From assembly GCA_022483045.1 (NCBI GenBank), contig JAKVOA010000001.1, forward strand, positions 1,758,661-1,822,660: a stretch of 64,000 nucleotides of DNA, written 5' to 3'. Positions 17,658 to 25,331 of this stretch are shown here, piece by piece. The first letter of the stretch is position 1; every line of letters begins with the position of its first letter. Origin of the DNA: Oscillospiraceae bacterium. Lineage in GTDB: Bacteria > Bacillota > Clostridia > Oscillospirales > Acutalibacteraceae. The position numbers and the translations under genes are program-made. The notes under the pieces were generated by a model. That model was not told where the DNA came from. It made no database searches and saw only the letters and a list, made by a program, of their open reading frames with translations.

Positions 17658-19004
17658 ATCGGTTGTGTCTACTTCGTACACATCGTAGACTTCATTGGGT
17701 TTTGTTTTCAGCCGGGTGGACAGGAAACGCTCTATGTCAAAGGCATTATGGCTGTCCGCATCGGCTGTCAGATGATAGTTCGGGTGCTGCGTGATGTCAT
17801 ATTTGTTCGAGAAGAACGGACGCACACCGCGCAGCTGCAAAATGCACTTGCTGCCGTCCATGACCGCAAGCTCATCTTGGCTCATCAGCTCTTTGCCGAG
17901 TTTCTGATAGTTGAGGGAGTGGGAAGTTTCCCGCCCTCGGCTCTCGCCGGTGTTATAGGTGTCGATGGTTTCCTTGCCCAGCACAGCCGCCAGCTCTTTC
18001 AGCGTGGTCGGCTCCTTGCCGCCCAGAAAGATGGAACAGTCCATATTTCCGAGAATGGTGTCACAGTTATCCTTGTAGATGGCTTTGAGCTGTGACTGTG
18101 CCTGCAACACCAGACAGGCAGAGATCTCACGGCTTCGGATGGTTGCCACCAGCTTTTCCAGCTTCGGAATCTGCCCAATGTTGGCGCACTCGTCAATCAG
18201 GCAGCGCACATGAACAGGCAAACGCCCGCCGTACACATCGTCCGCTTTCTCACACAGCAGATTGAAAAGCTGTGTGTAACACATGGAAATCAGGAAGTTA
18301 AAGCTGTCATCCGTATCCGACATGATAAGGAACAGGGCTGTCTTTTCATCGCCCAGCGTATCCAGCTCCAGCTCATCATAAGCCGTCACCTCGCGCAGCT
18401 CCTCAATATCGAATACCGCAAGACGAGCACCGCAGGAAATCAAAATGCTTTTCGCGGTCTTTCCCGCCGCCAGTTTATATTTCTTGTACTGGCGCACAGC
18501 AAAGTGCTTTGGCTTTTCCGCTTCCAGCGCATCAAACATCAGGTCAACCGGGTTTTTGAACTCCTCATCGTCCTCTCGGACTTCCATTGCATTGATGAAC
18601 TCAATCAGGGTTGAGAAATTCTGTTCCTCCACCGGGGCTTCATAGTGGATATAGCCGATCAGCGCCACATACAGCAGCGTTTCGGCTTTTACCCAGAAAT
18701 CGTCCCCGGCTTTGCCCTCACCCTTGGTGTTGGCAATCAGGGTGGTGACCAGCTTCAAGATGTCCTTTTCGCTGTGAATATAGGCAAAGGGATTGTAGCG
18801 CATGGACTTCTTGAAATTGATGGTGTTCAGTACCTTGATACGGTACGGCTCATAAATGACCTTGCCGTGCTTATCTTTTTGGGGCTTGCCGTCCTTTCCC
18901 AGCTTTGGTGCGCCGCGCTGGAGCATCTTGCCGCACTCCACAAGGATGGTTCCCTTTGGTAAAGTGCTTTTAAGATAAAATTTTTCGGCTATCACGCACT
19001 CCAT
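17643..19004 (-). pseudogene. virD4: VirD4/TcpA-type coupling protein, N-terminus removed by IME insertion
   Basis: The open frame gives 453 residues. The first about 15 (MECVIAEKFYLKSTL) are encoded by IME end sequence, and genuine VirD4 sequence begins at PKGTILVECGK. ICE2 VirD4 (596 residues) shows what is missing: both N-terminal transmembrane helices and the Walker A GGSGSGKT. The Walker B-like segment (CLIDECANIGQIPKLE) and the rest of the ATPase core remain. Coupling proteins bring the relaxase-DNA complex to the channel, so ICE1 should be unable to transfer itself. An 18-residue insertion (KLGKDGKPQKDKHGKVIY) relative to ICE2 shows it is a distinct lineage. Confidence 0.88.
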
Positions 19005-19011
19005 AATTTGC

Positions 19012-19191
19012 TTAGAAATTCCCTGATTTTACATCGTTTTTCATGAGTTTCTTGACCTTATCTGTAACACTGTCATTACTGTTTTTGCTGAAATGTACTC
19101 CAACACAGTAAGTTGTGTTACCATGTCTCATTTCAAATCTTCCGGCAGGCTCTGCCATAACTTTTTTCTCGATTGTATTTGTATCTCCCAT
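19012..19191 (-). CDS. tnpW: TnpW family transposon-encoded protein
   Basis: 59 residues from the ATG at 19191, preceded by AAAGGA; a TTG at 19206 would add five residues. The core GNTTYCVGVHFSKNSNDSVT followed by DKVKKLMKNDV is typical of TnpW. The family is found at one end of Clostridia mobilizable elements; its role in transposition is not established. It is the last gene before the left end of the IME, only about 50 nt from the virD4 junction. Confidence 0.75.
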   Translation of the reverse strand: MGDTNTIEKKVMAEPAGRFEMRHGNTTYCVGVHFSKNSNDSVTDKVKKLMKNDVKSGNF

Positions 19192-19211
19192 ATAAATTCC
19201 TTTCAAAATGA

Positions 19212-19240
19212 AATATCCGGCAGGGCATTCCCTTACCGGA
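19212..19240 (-). terminator. Hairpin between the RepA-like gene and tnpW
   Basis: Stem ATCCGG / CCGGAT enclosing a second AGGG / CCCT stem. On the plus strand it is followed by TTTTG; on the minus strand a U-tract is lacking, so it may be an mRNA-stabilising hairpin or a terminator for plus-strand transcription. Confidence 0.45.
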
Positions 19241-19298
19241 TTTTGTAGTCTATGACGCTAATGACGCTTTGTGACGCTATTTTACATACCGCACTATC

Positions 19299-20390
19299 TT
19301 ACGGAAGAGTGTCATTGTCTTGCTCTGCATGAAGTAAAGTGAAAGAACGCTTCTCCGAACTTCGGTCATGCTTCTGGTACACAATGCCGAAGTCATTGAA
19401 CAGTACCGATATATTTACATTCAACTTTCTAGTCAATACATGAGGCTTCATATTAATGTCTGGTATCAACTCCAATAGCTCTGTGGCTGTGCCAGTCCAT
19501 TCTGTGCGGTCTTGCATGAAATCAGCTATCTTCATAACAACTGCTTCTGGCTCTTGCTTAATCATTGGAGTTTCTGCCTTGGTCAGTTCCCAGATACAAC
19601 GCTGTTGATTGAACTGCAAGGTCAGCTCTTGATCTGGCTGGTCACGACCAACTATCTGCATAATAGCTGTTGGGTCTGTTCGCTTCTTCTTTTGCAGAAT
19701 AAACGCTCCATCGGCAGCTCCCAACAATCCATTCGTGCCAGAAATCATATCAAAGCTGTCACTGGCTTCCATTTTTCTTGTATGATGAACTACCAGAATC
19801 GCCACATTATGCGTATCACTAAACTTCTTCAAGGCTGTAATATTCTGATAATCCATAGAATAACTGTAATTCTCGTTACCGGCTTCTCTGACTTTTTGCA
19901 GAGTATCCACGATTATGAGTCTGGTGTCCTTGTGAAGCTGGATAAATTCCTCAAGCTGTTCATTTAGTCCATCAGACAATGTCATGGCTTGCGTTGCAAA
20001 GTGCAATCCTTCGACAGCTTCCACTCCAAACATCCTATTCAATCGTCCTTGTAATCTTCCGAAATCATCTTCCAATGCCAGATAAAGTACACTGCCTTTC
20101 TTTACGGAACAATTCCATAATTCAGTGCCAGTGGCGATGTGATAGCCAAGCTGTGACATGAAGAATGATTTACCGATTTTGGGAGAACCTGCAAAGATAT
20201 AAGTCCCACTATAAAGTAATCCGTCAATTACTGCTGTTCTCGGGGGAAATGCCATATCAAGTAATTCCTCCATAGAAACTGTGTAAAGGCTTCTCTTTTT
20301 ATCTAATTGGGGTTGCTCGTTCATTTCTCTTATGGCTTGTAGAACTGCCATCTGTTCGCTCTGTGGCAAGTTCTGAAATTCGTCTTTCAA
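19299..20390 (-). CDS. RepA/RecA-like AAA ATPase (replicative helicase type)
   Basis: 363 residues from a TTG at 20390, supported by AGGAGG 8 nt upstream. Walker A is GSPKIGKS at residues 68-75. A Walker B-like RLIIVDTLQK near residue 160 and a VVHHTRK segment are typical of the RepA hexameric helicase group (as in RSF1010 RepA and KaiC-like ATPases). A C-terminal winged-helix-like part follows (TGTATELLELIPDIN). It overlaps the CHC2 primase gene by 92 nt, so helicase and primase are co-expressed. They probably copy the transferred single strand or support plasmid-like replication of the excised circle. Confidence 0.82.
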   Translation of the reverse strand: MKDEFQNLPQSEQMAVLQAIREMNEQPQLDKKRSLYTVSMEELLDMAFPPRTAVIDGLLYSGTYIFAGSPKIGKSFFMSQLGYHIATGTELWNCSVKKGSVLYLALEDDFGRLQGRLNRMFGVEAVEGLHFATQAMTLSDGLNEQLEEFIQLHKDTRLIIVDTLQKVREAGNENYSYSMDYQNITALKKFSDTHNVAILVVHHTRKMEASDSFDMISGTNGLLGAADGAFILQKKKRTDPTAIMQIVGRDQPDQELTLQFNQQRCIWELTKAETPMIKQEPEAVVMKIADFMQDRTEWTGTATELLELIPDINMKPHVLTRKLNVNISVLFNDFGIVYQKHDRSSEKRSFTLLHAEQDNDTLP

Positions 20391-20955
20391 GTGTGTGTGC
20401 CTCCTTTCCTTGGCTTTTCACTATTTCTGCTCGTTCCTCAATGCTCCCCATCAAAAGAATGTCTAATAAATACTCGACATAGGTTATCTTCTGACAAGCC
20501 TCAACAAATCGGCTGTCAGGATTTTCTTCAAATGTTTTAGGAAATAATGTCTTTTTCCAATGCTCCAACAAATGAAGATAGTCGCAGTAGACCAGATAGC
20601 AGTGTTTCTCTGCTATCTGATATTCCTGTGCCGGTGTGATTTTGGTCTTGATAGGGGAAGCTCTTATCCAAGGCTTACTGGTCTGTTTTTGCTCATAGCT
20701 GACACCAAAATCAGATGCCAACTTTTCAGCGGCTTCCTTGGGATTGAGATTGAAGAGCTTTGCAGTGAAATTGATAACATCTCCATCTTCCTGACAACCA
20801 AAGCAATGAAATCTCTTATTGACCTTCATGCTCGGTGTTCTGTCAGAGTGAAAAGGGCAACAAGCCATGCCATACCGATTGACTTTTATACCATAGGCTT
20901 CTGCGGCATTTCTTGTTGTAACGGCTTCTTTTACTGCTTCAAATACATTCATCAT
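20299..20955 (-). CDS. CHC2 zinc-finger DNA primase-like protein
   Basis: About 218 residues from the ATG at 20955 (adjacent ATG at 20952), with GAGGAG just upstream. The zinc finger is ACCPFHSDRTPSMKV then FHCFGC near residues 32-56. The second half (HCYLVYCDYLHLLEHWKK and FVEACQKITYVEYLL) is shared with the broken ICE1 copy at 7946-8521. It lacks a complete TOPRIM polymerase domain, so it is a primase-related accessory and not a full DnaG. It precedes and overlaps the ATPase gene. It probably primes lagging-strand synthesis on the IME single strand. Confidence 0.82.
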   Translation of the reverse strand: MMNVFEAVKEAVTTRNAAEAYGIKVNRYGMACCPFHSDRTPSMKVNKRFHCFGCQEDGDVINFTAKLFNLNPKEAAEKLASDFGVSYEQKQTSKPWIRASPIKTKITPAQEYQIAEKHCYLVYCDYLHLLEHWKKTLFPKTFEENPDSRFVEACQKITYVEYLLDILLMGSIEERAEIVKSQGKEAHTLERRISELATERTDGSSTSHKRNERATPIR

Positions 20956-20972
20956 CGCTCCTCTGGGCATAA

Positions 20973-21016
20973 AAAAGCACCTGCATTTTACTGGTTAAAA
21001 AATACAAGTGCTTTTT
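20973..21016. terminator. Bidirectional hairpin after the relaxase gene
   Basis: AAAAGCACnTG pairs with CAnGTGCTTTTT across a loop of about 20 nt, with A/T tracts on both sides. It covers the relaxase stop codon and lies upstream of the CHC2 ribosome site. Confidence 0.65.
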
Positions 21017-22583
21017 AAAGTTCCATATTCTGTTTTTTCTGTGGTGATTTTTTCTCTGGCTTTTCCAATTCCATCTTTCTTTGTATTGCTTGCAGACTTT
21101 CTTTTGTAGATTTCTTGCCATTCACAACTGTAGGAAGTGCTTCCGGCAATACTTGTCGAATACACCATCTAACCTGCTTCAAGTCTTCAAGAGAGATATT
21201 CACTTTTCTAAGTTCTGCTAACTGTGTTTCATTATCTTTTGATAATGTTGCTCGTTCAGCATTTAGTTCCTTTCTATCAATCGGTAATTTCTCAATCAGC
21301 TTCTTTAAGGTGCGATCTGCTTTTCTGTATTTTGCCAATTCATCTGAATGTTCATCAGCAAATTTTTCTTTTCTTGACTTCCAACCAATGGATACATACT
21401 TATCATGAACAGTCTCTGTCTCCTTCATAGTTTTTACTGCCTCAAGTATCGCATCAATATCAGCAATTCTGCTGTCATTGGCTTTCATCTTTGCACGAAT
21501 TTCTCTTGCAGTCGCATTGGTTTCATTCAAATATTTTCCGAGTTTTGGAATGGTATCAATGTCCTGTTCCCTAAGAACTGCAATCAAATGGAACATCTGC
21601 TTTAAGTCTTTAATTTGACCTTGGTTCTGTCCGTATGCTGACCATGTTGCTCTGCCTTCTTTGCGGAGATTCATGTAAGCATTAAGGATTTCTGCAAGGC
21701 TCTGTTCCTCTGGCTTTTCCATTGAAGACTGTTCTTTGATTTTCTCTGATAAGTCAGATAACCAGCTCTGCAGGGAACGAATAACATTGCGGATAGAGTC
21801 GAATAATTTGTTAGCAGTAATAACTTGCCTGTTCAGATTCCCAAGCTCCGTTTGAATACCTCTACGCTCCATTGCTGTAGCTTCTGGTCCGAGATGAATT
21901 TGTGGAGCATGGGGATTGCCCTGACGCTCAAAAGAGCGCAAATCAACACGTTCTGTTCTTCCGGCATTATCAAGATACTTGTTCTGGACAACTTCCCATT
22001 CGTGCCTCCATATCTCGCCATACTTTCGCTCATTCCAATCGACTGTATTAGCCTTATGGTTCTTCCAACTACCATTGGGTAAACGGATACGCTCCCCGTT
22101 TTCGTCAAGGTCATATTCCTTGTGACATTTGGGAAGCCATTGTCCTTGTTCGTCCATCGGTCTGAGGGTAAGCAAGATATGAGCATGAGGGTTTCCATCG
22201 CCTTTATCATGGATAGCAAAATCTGCAATCATGCCTTTCGACACGAACTGACTTTTGCAATATTCCTCCATCAATCGTATCTGCTCTTCACGAGAAATTT
22301 CTTTAGGCAGTGCCATGATAAATCTTCGGGCAAGCTGTGAGTTCCACTGGTTCTCTTTTTCCTCAACAGCATTCCATAAAGTGTTACGGTCTTTGTATTT
22401 TGGTGGAGCATTTTCCGGCAATATAATCTCTGTAAACGCAATCCCTCTTTTATCAGAATAGAATTTTCGTTTCTGATCATATTCAGAAAAAAGCATATCA
22501 CCGGATTGATAAGCCGAAGCGGCAACTGATGATTGCCTTTTACTTCGTTGCACGATTTTAATATCGAAATGTGGACATGGCAT
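21015..22583 (-). CDS. MobQ-family relaxase (MobA/MobL)
   Basis: 522 residues; the ATG at 22583 follows AAAAGGAGG. Relaxase motifs are in order: motif I with the probable catalytic Tyr in VAASAYQSGD (residues 20-29) and motif III GNPHAHILLTLRP near residue 130, which supplies the metal-binding histidines. The C-terminal about 250 residues are charged and coiled-coil-like. MobQ relaxases nick oriT and carry the single strand through a T4SS provided by another element. The gene lies directly downstream of a structured segment with a MobQ-type nic consensus (22660-22860). The IME carries no coupling or channel gene, so transfer must be in trans. Confidence 0.9.
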   Translation of the reverse strand: MPCPHFDIKIVQRSKRQSSVAASAYQSGDMLFSEYDQKRKFYSDKRGIAFTEIILPENAPPKYKDRNTLWNAVEEKENQWNSQLARRFIMALPKEISREEQIRLMEEYCKSQFVSKGMIADFAIHDKGDGNPHAHILLTLRPMDEQGQWLPKCHKEYDLDENGERIRLPNGSWKNHKANTVDWNERKYGEIWRHEWEVVQNKYLDNAGRTERVDLRSFERQGNPHAPQIHLGPEATAMERRGIQTELGNLNRQVITANKLFDSIRNVIRSLQSWLSDLSEKIKEQSSMEKPEEQSLAEILNAYMNLRKEGRATWSAYGQNQGQIKDLKQMFHLIAVLREQDIDTIPKLGKYLNETNATAREIRAKMKANDSRIADIDAILEAVKTMKETETVHDKYVSIGWKSRKEKFADEHSDELAKYRKADRTLKKLIEKLPIDRKELNAERATLSKDNETQLAELRKVNISLEDLKQVRWCIRQVLPEALPTVVNGKKSTKESLQAIQRKMELEKPEKKSPQKKQNMEL

Positions 22584-22604
22584 TTTATATCAACCTCCTT
22601 TTGT

Positions 22605-22640
22605 GCCAATAAAAAAACCGAGTAGCAAATTTAGCTAATC
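22605..22640 (-). terminator. Rho-independent terminator between the oriT region and relaxase
   Basis: On the minus strand, ACCGAnTAG / CTAnTCGGT forms a hairpin followed by TTTTTTTATT. It would stop transcripts coming from DUF3847 and oriT before the relaxase gene. Confidence 0.7.
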
Positions 22641-22659
22641 GGTCATAATTAGACTTGCG

Positions 22660-22860
22660 GCTCAATGATGAAACGCAAAGCGGTTCTTCATTGAACACAA
22701 GTTCACTAGAGGGTAGCTGGCAGAGCCAGCGCAGGGGGAGTGTAGCTCCCACTGGTTTGTAATGAAGTCTGCGGACGAAATGGAAAACGAGCTTTCCGCA
22801 GGAACCTTCGGAGAACGCAACCACCATGAAGTGGTGTATAGTTGCGCCCTTGTCTAAAGC
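22660..22860 (+). other. Candidate oriT of the IME (MobQ type)
   Basis: A non-coding segment upstream of the relaxase gene. It holds successive inverted repeats: TCAATGA/TCATTGA (22662-22694), GCTGGC/GCCAGC (22716-22730), GGGAG/CTCCC, and CACCA/TGGTG (22822-22836). The last hairpin is followed 8 nt later by TTGCGCCCTT (22842-22851), resembling the RSF1010-type nic region (GTGCGCCCT), which is nicked just downstream of an inverted repeat. The arrangement of hairpin, spacer and GCGCCCTT next to a MobQ gene is what is known for this class. The exact nick is not determined. Confidence 0.72.
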
Positions 22861-22868
22861 CAAGGGTT

Positions 22869-23171
22869 TTAGACAGTACCTATCTCTTGAGATTTTCTTC
22901 TGTTTTCAATCAGTGAGTTCAACTTCTTTTGAACAGTCTCTCCTTGAAAGATGAATCGTAACAATTCCATTACATCATCATCTGTCAGAAGCAGTGGCTC
23001 TTTCAGAAATGTTTCAAGCATACCTGCACGCACACAGAGCCTACGTGTACGCTCTGTTCTGTTCAGCCTTGATAATTCATGTCTGAGGGATTTCTCATCG
23101 TTCTGTGCCTTTCTGAGTTGCTTCTGTGCCTTGTCCTGCTCCTTGCGAAGTCGGTCAAGTTCCTTGTTCAT
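22869..23171 (-). CDS. DUF3847 family protein
   Basis: 100 residues, highly charged. The N-terminal half is a predicted coiled coil (LDRLRKEQDKAQKQLRKAQN), followed by RTRRLCVRAGMLETFL and LTDDDVMELLRFIFQ. The family occurs just upstream of oriT and relaxase genes of Clostridia elements, and position and size suggest a relaxosome accessory (MobC-like) protein; this is inference. GAAAGGAGG precedes the ATG. Confidence 0.75.
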   Translation of the reverse strand: MNKELDRLRKEQDKAQKQLRKAQNDEKSLRHELSRLNRTERTRRLCVRAGMLETFLKEPLLLTDDDVMELLRFIFQGETVQKKLNSLIENRRKSQEIGTV

Positions 23172-23205
23172 AGGGCATCACCTCCTTTCAAAAAATGAGT
23201 AAAAC

Positions 23206-23236
23206 AAAAGCACTCAGCTTGTTATAGTTGAGTGCC
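23206..23236 (-). terminator. Terminator downstream of the methyltransferase gene
   Basis: GCACTCA / TGAGTGC hairpin; on the minus strand it is followed by TTTTGTTTTA. It isolates the R-M system from the DUF3847 and oriT segment. Confidence 0.7.
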
Positions 23237-23246
23237 TTTGGCTTAA

Positions 23247-23990
23247 TCATTTACTTGTAATTTCTAACTCCAACTGGTTATTTGAATGGTTTTCCTTAAT
23301 TCCAGTTTTAATTTCTATTTTTGAATCTGGAATTTCTAATCCCCAGTTATCCCAGCCAACATAATTATTTCTTGCAAATAATTCAATTTTCTTTTGCTCT
23401 GGAAACATTTTTGTGATACCATCAATTACCTCTGCTGGTTTTTCGCTGTGTTTTCCTCTGGGAACAGCCACCATCTGTCGAACATTTCTTGCACCTCTTG
23501 GTGTAGGGAATTTACCTCTTTTGAAAGCAAGAACAAATTCGGTTTGAGATAATGTGTATCTTCCGGGGTTATGAATCATCTTATCCCAAACAAATGCCAC
23601 AGTTTTGTATTCAAACCCCCATGCCTCGCCTAATTCAATGGAATTTGCTAACTGTGGTCCAGTTGTCCACATAAACAACAGGCAATCCTCATGTGCTATT
23701 GATTGAACATCAAGTTCCTTAAGCTGCTTGAGTTTTAATGTCGGGTATTTGAAAGTGGCAGAACTTAGAAAAATCTTTTTTTCAAACCCTACATTTTCAT
23801 CTTTAATTGTGGTTTTATCATATTGCATTTTTCCGCCGTAATCCCAAGGCGGATCAGCATATATAACTTGGTACTTTTCTTGAGGTAATGCCGGATATAT
23901 TTCGTCCAGCGGATTGATTTTTGTGCGTGCTTTTGCTTGCTTGCTATAAAGCGAATACGCAGTAATATCCGCATCATTTTTTTCTGTCAT
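23247..23990 (-). CDS. MT-A70-type adenine methyltransferase, M subunit of a MunI-like system
   Basis: 247 residues, ATG at 23990 with AAAGGAAG upstream. The catalytic motif DPPW is at residues 46-49, inside QVIYADPPWDYGG. Further family signatures are LFMWTTGP, GWDNWGLEI and a PRGKHSEKP segment. MT-A70 enzymes make N6-methyladenine, and M.MunI is, to my knowledge, of this family. It diverges from the controller and endonuclease genes and would protect CAATTG sites from the neighbouring nuclease. A CAATTG sits two bases before its own start codon. The GC content is lower than that of either ICE. Confidence 0.88.
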   Translation of the reverse strand: MTEKNDADITAYSLYSKQAKARTKINPLDEIYPALPQEKYQVIYADPPWDYGGKMQYDKTTIKDENVGFEKKIFLSSATFKYPTLKLKQLKELDVQSIAHEDCLLFMWTTGPQLANSIELGEAWGFEYKTVAFVWDKMIHNPGRYTLSQTEFVLAFKRGKFPTPRGARNVRQMVAVPRGKHSEKPAEVIDGITKMFPEQKKIELFARNNYVGWDNWGLEIPDSKIEIKTGIKENHSNNQLELEITSK

Positions 23991-24132
23991 GCAATTGGCT
24001 TCCTTTCTTGGTTGTTACTCATAAGCATACGCGAGAAACATCAAGTTGTCAATGATTGTTACTCATACTCCGTTGTCTTATAGGCATATAATTTTTATCT
24101 TTACTATAAAAGAACTTTGAATGGAGGAAACT
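23991..24132. promoter_or_regulatory. Divergent R-M promoter with candidate controller-protein boxes
   Basis: For M (minus strand): -35 TTGACA (24052-24047), 17-nt spacer, -10 TATGCT (24029-24024). For C-R (plus strand): -10 TATAAT at 24087-24092 with no good -35. Direct repeats TTGTTACTCATA lie at 24012-24023, just past the M -10, and at 24056-24067, where the C-R -35 region begins. This is the layout expected if the controller protein represses M and activates C-R. A CAATTG recognition site is at 23992-23997. Confidence 0.65.
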
Positions 24133-24339
24133 ATGGTCACTAAAGAATTTGGCGAACGTGTAAAAGAAATTCGCAACAGCCTTGGTATAAGCCAAGAAAA
24201 ATTCGCTTTGTCTATCGACATGGACAGAACGTATTTTGCATCTGTTGAAAGTGGTAAGAGAAATATTGCACTGAATAACATTGCAAAGATTGCCGCTGGA
24301 TTCGATATGACGTTGGAAGAATTGTTCAAAGGCTTATAA
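24133..24339 (+). CDS. Controller (C) protein of the R-M system, XRE-type HTH
   Basis: 68 residues from the ATG at 24133, chosen because GGAGG lies just upstream; an in-frame ATG at 24121 would add four residues but has no ribosome site. The helix-turn-helix is LGISQEKFALSIDMDRTYFA then SVESGKRNI, the usual fold of C proteins. It lies 13 nt before the endonuclease gene and diverges from the methyltransferase. C proteins delay nuclease expression after the element enters a new host so that methylation comes first. Confidence 0.85.
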   Translation: MVTKEFGERVKEIRNSLGISQEKFALSIDMDRTYFASVESGKRNIALNNIAKIAAGFDMTLEELFKGL

Positions 24340-24352
24340 GGAGGTATCAACT

Positions 24353-24961
24353 ATGGGCAAGCGTGCTCTAAGCGGACGAGATAATTGGCAAGAAGAAGGT
24401 GGGTCAAAGGCTTCTGTTGCTGAACAAAATCTCTATGAAGTATTTCGTGAACATTTTAAGCATACAGAATATAAGTTACACGAAAAGCCAACACATCTCA
24501 AAAATCTGTATGCTAATGTAAAACTTCCAAGCAGTGTTATATCACAAATCTACAATCCGCCGATTGACTTGAGTACTACAAAATGGGGTGTTTCACCTGA
24601 TTTTGCTATTGAAAACACCAAAACACATAAAATCCTTTTTGGCGAAATTAAAAGGCAAGATGGCTGGGTTGAAGGCAAAGACCCAAGTGCCGGTAGAGGT
24701 AATGCGCATGAAAGATTATGCAAACTGTTCACTCCTGGATTGATGAAAGCATATCGCAGTATTGGTCATATTACCAGCACAGATATTCTTCCATTCTGGG
24801 TTGTGTTTGAAGGCGATATTACAAGAGACCCAAAGCGTAATCGTGAGGTCGCTTTTTGGTTTGATACATATGATAAAAACTATTTTATGTGGAGACCAAA
24901 TATGAGCGATAACGATTTAATCGAACATTTTGAAAAGTATCTAAAACCATACTTGCAGTAA
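24353..24961 (+). CDS. Type II restriction endonuclease, MunI-like (recognition CAATTG)
   Basis: 202 residues, ATG behind AAGGAGG. From memory of the MunI sequence, long segments agree: STTKWGVSPDFAIENT, HKILFGEIKRQDGWVEGKDP and SAGRGNAHER. The PD-(D/E)XK centre is Pro82-Asp83 with Glu98-Ile-Lys100, and Arg115 and Arg121 fall in GRGNAHER, at the same numbering as the MunI recognition segment. It should therefore cut C^AATTG like MunI/MfeI. The gene is coupled to the controller gene and followed by a strong terminator. It would both defend the host and make loss of the IME costly. Confidence 0.92.
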   Translation: MGKRALSGRDNWQEEGGSKASVAEQNLYEVFREHFKHTEYKLHEKPTHLKNLYANVKLPSSVISQIYNPPIDLSTTKWGVSPDFAIENTKTHKILFGEIKRQDGWVEGKDPSAGRGNAHERLCKLFTPGLMKAYRSIGHITSTDILPFWVVFEGDITRDPKRNREVAFWFDTYDKNYFMWRPNMSDNDLIEHFEKYLKPYLQ

Positions 24962-24966
24962 ATAGA

Positions 24967-25000
24967 GGGGCAAATCTTAGTGTGATTTGTCCCCATTTTT
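24967..25000. terminator. Bidirectional terminator between the endonuclease and CD1845 genes
   Basis: GGGGCAAATC pairs with GATTTGnCCCC, followed by ATTTTT on the plus strand. It separates convergent genes at 24961 and 25009. Confidence 0.75.
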
Positions 25001-25008
25001 CTATGCTA

Positions 25009-25317
25009 TTACCACGGTCTATTGAAAACGAGCATTTTCAACTTAATTATTATGGTTTCAATATACATTACAATCCAAACGGCAATATAAGGTAGAATGA
25101 ATATTACAAATCCAATACATAATATCTGTATAGCTTCATTTCCATTACTTATTCCCATAATATAACTTGCAACCGCCATAAGGAAAAATATTCCGGCAAG
25201 AATATTCATGAATACCTCTGTAAAGCTGGTTACAAATATTCCTATCCATTGTATTAGTGCTAGCAATGCAATCAATGGTAACACAAAAACTTTCAAGAGT
25301 AGTTTTAACAAAAACAT
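25009..25317 (-). CDS. CD1845 family small membrane protein
   Basis: 102 residues from the ATG at 25317, which has GGAGG upstream; the frame opens earlier but without a ribosome site. Three hydrophobic helices (LLLKVFVLPLIALLALIQWI, MNILAGIFFLMAVASYIMGI, IQILCIGFVIFILPYIAVWI). A homologue is at 62582-62872 in ICE2. The family is common in conjugative and mobilizable elements of Clostridia; function unknown, perhaps an entry-exclusion or envelope protein. Confidence 0.75.
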   Translation of the reverse strand: MFLLKLLLKVFVLPLIALLALIQWIGIFVTSFTEVFMNILAGIFFLMAVASYIMGISNGNEAIQILCIGFVIFILPYIAVWIVMYIETIIIKLKMLVFNRPW

Positions 25318-25331
25318 GCTGTATCCTCCAA

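Larger units (their letters stand above)
1..18961 (-). mobile_element. ICE1: decayed Tn1549-type conjugative element, partial
   Basis: A minus-strand run of conjugation genes is syntenic, gene for gene, with the ICE2 set at 35210-61045. It lacks everything upstream of the middle of virD4 (parA, parB, pcfB) and leaves the window inside the helicase gene. Inactivating lesions are seen in virD4 (IME insertion), virB4 (C-terminal deletion), the ArdC/YodL-like gene (two frameshifts), the helicase (two frameshifts), the CHC2 gene (in-frame stop) and the end of topB. The boundary with the IME is placed near 18961 because the VirD4 match to ICE2 begins there. No att site was identified. Confidence 0.85.

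Noticed and set aside
18955..18975. GA-dinucleotide target site of a TnpX-type recombinase at the virD4 junction
   Set aside because: The bases at the visible junction do not show a clear GA on both sides, and the other end of the IME is missing, so the site cannot be checked.
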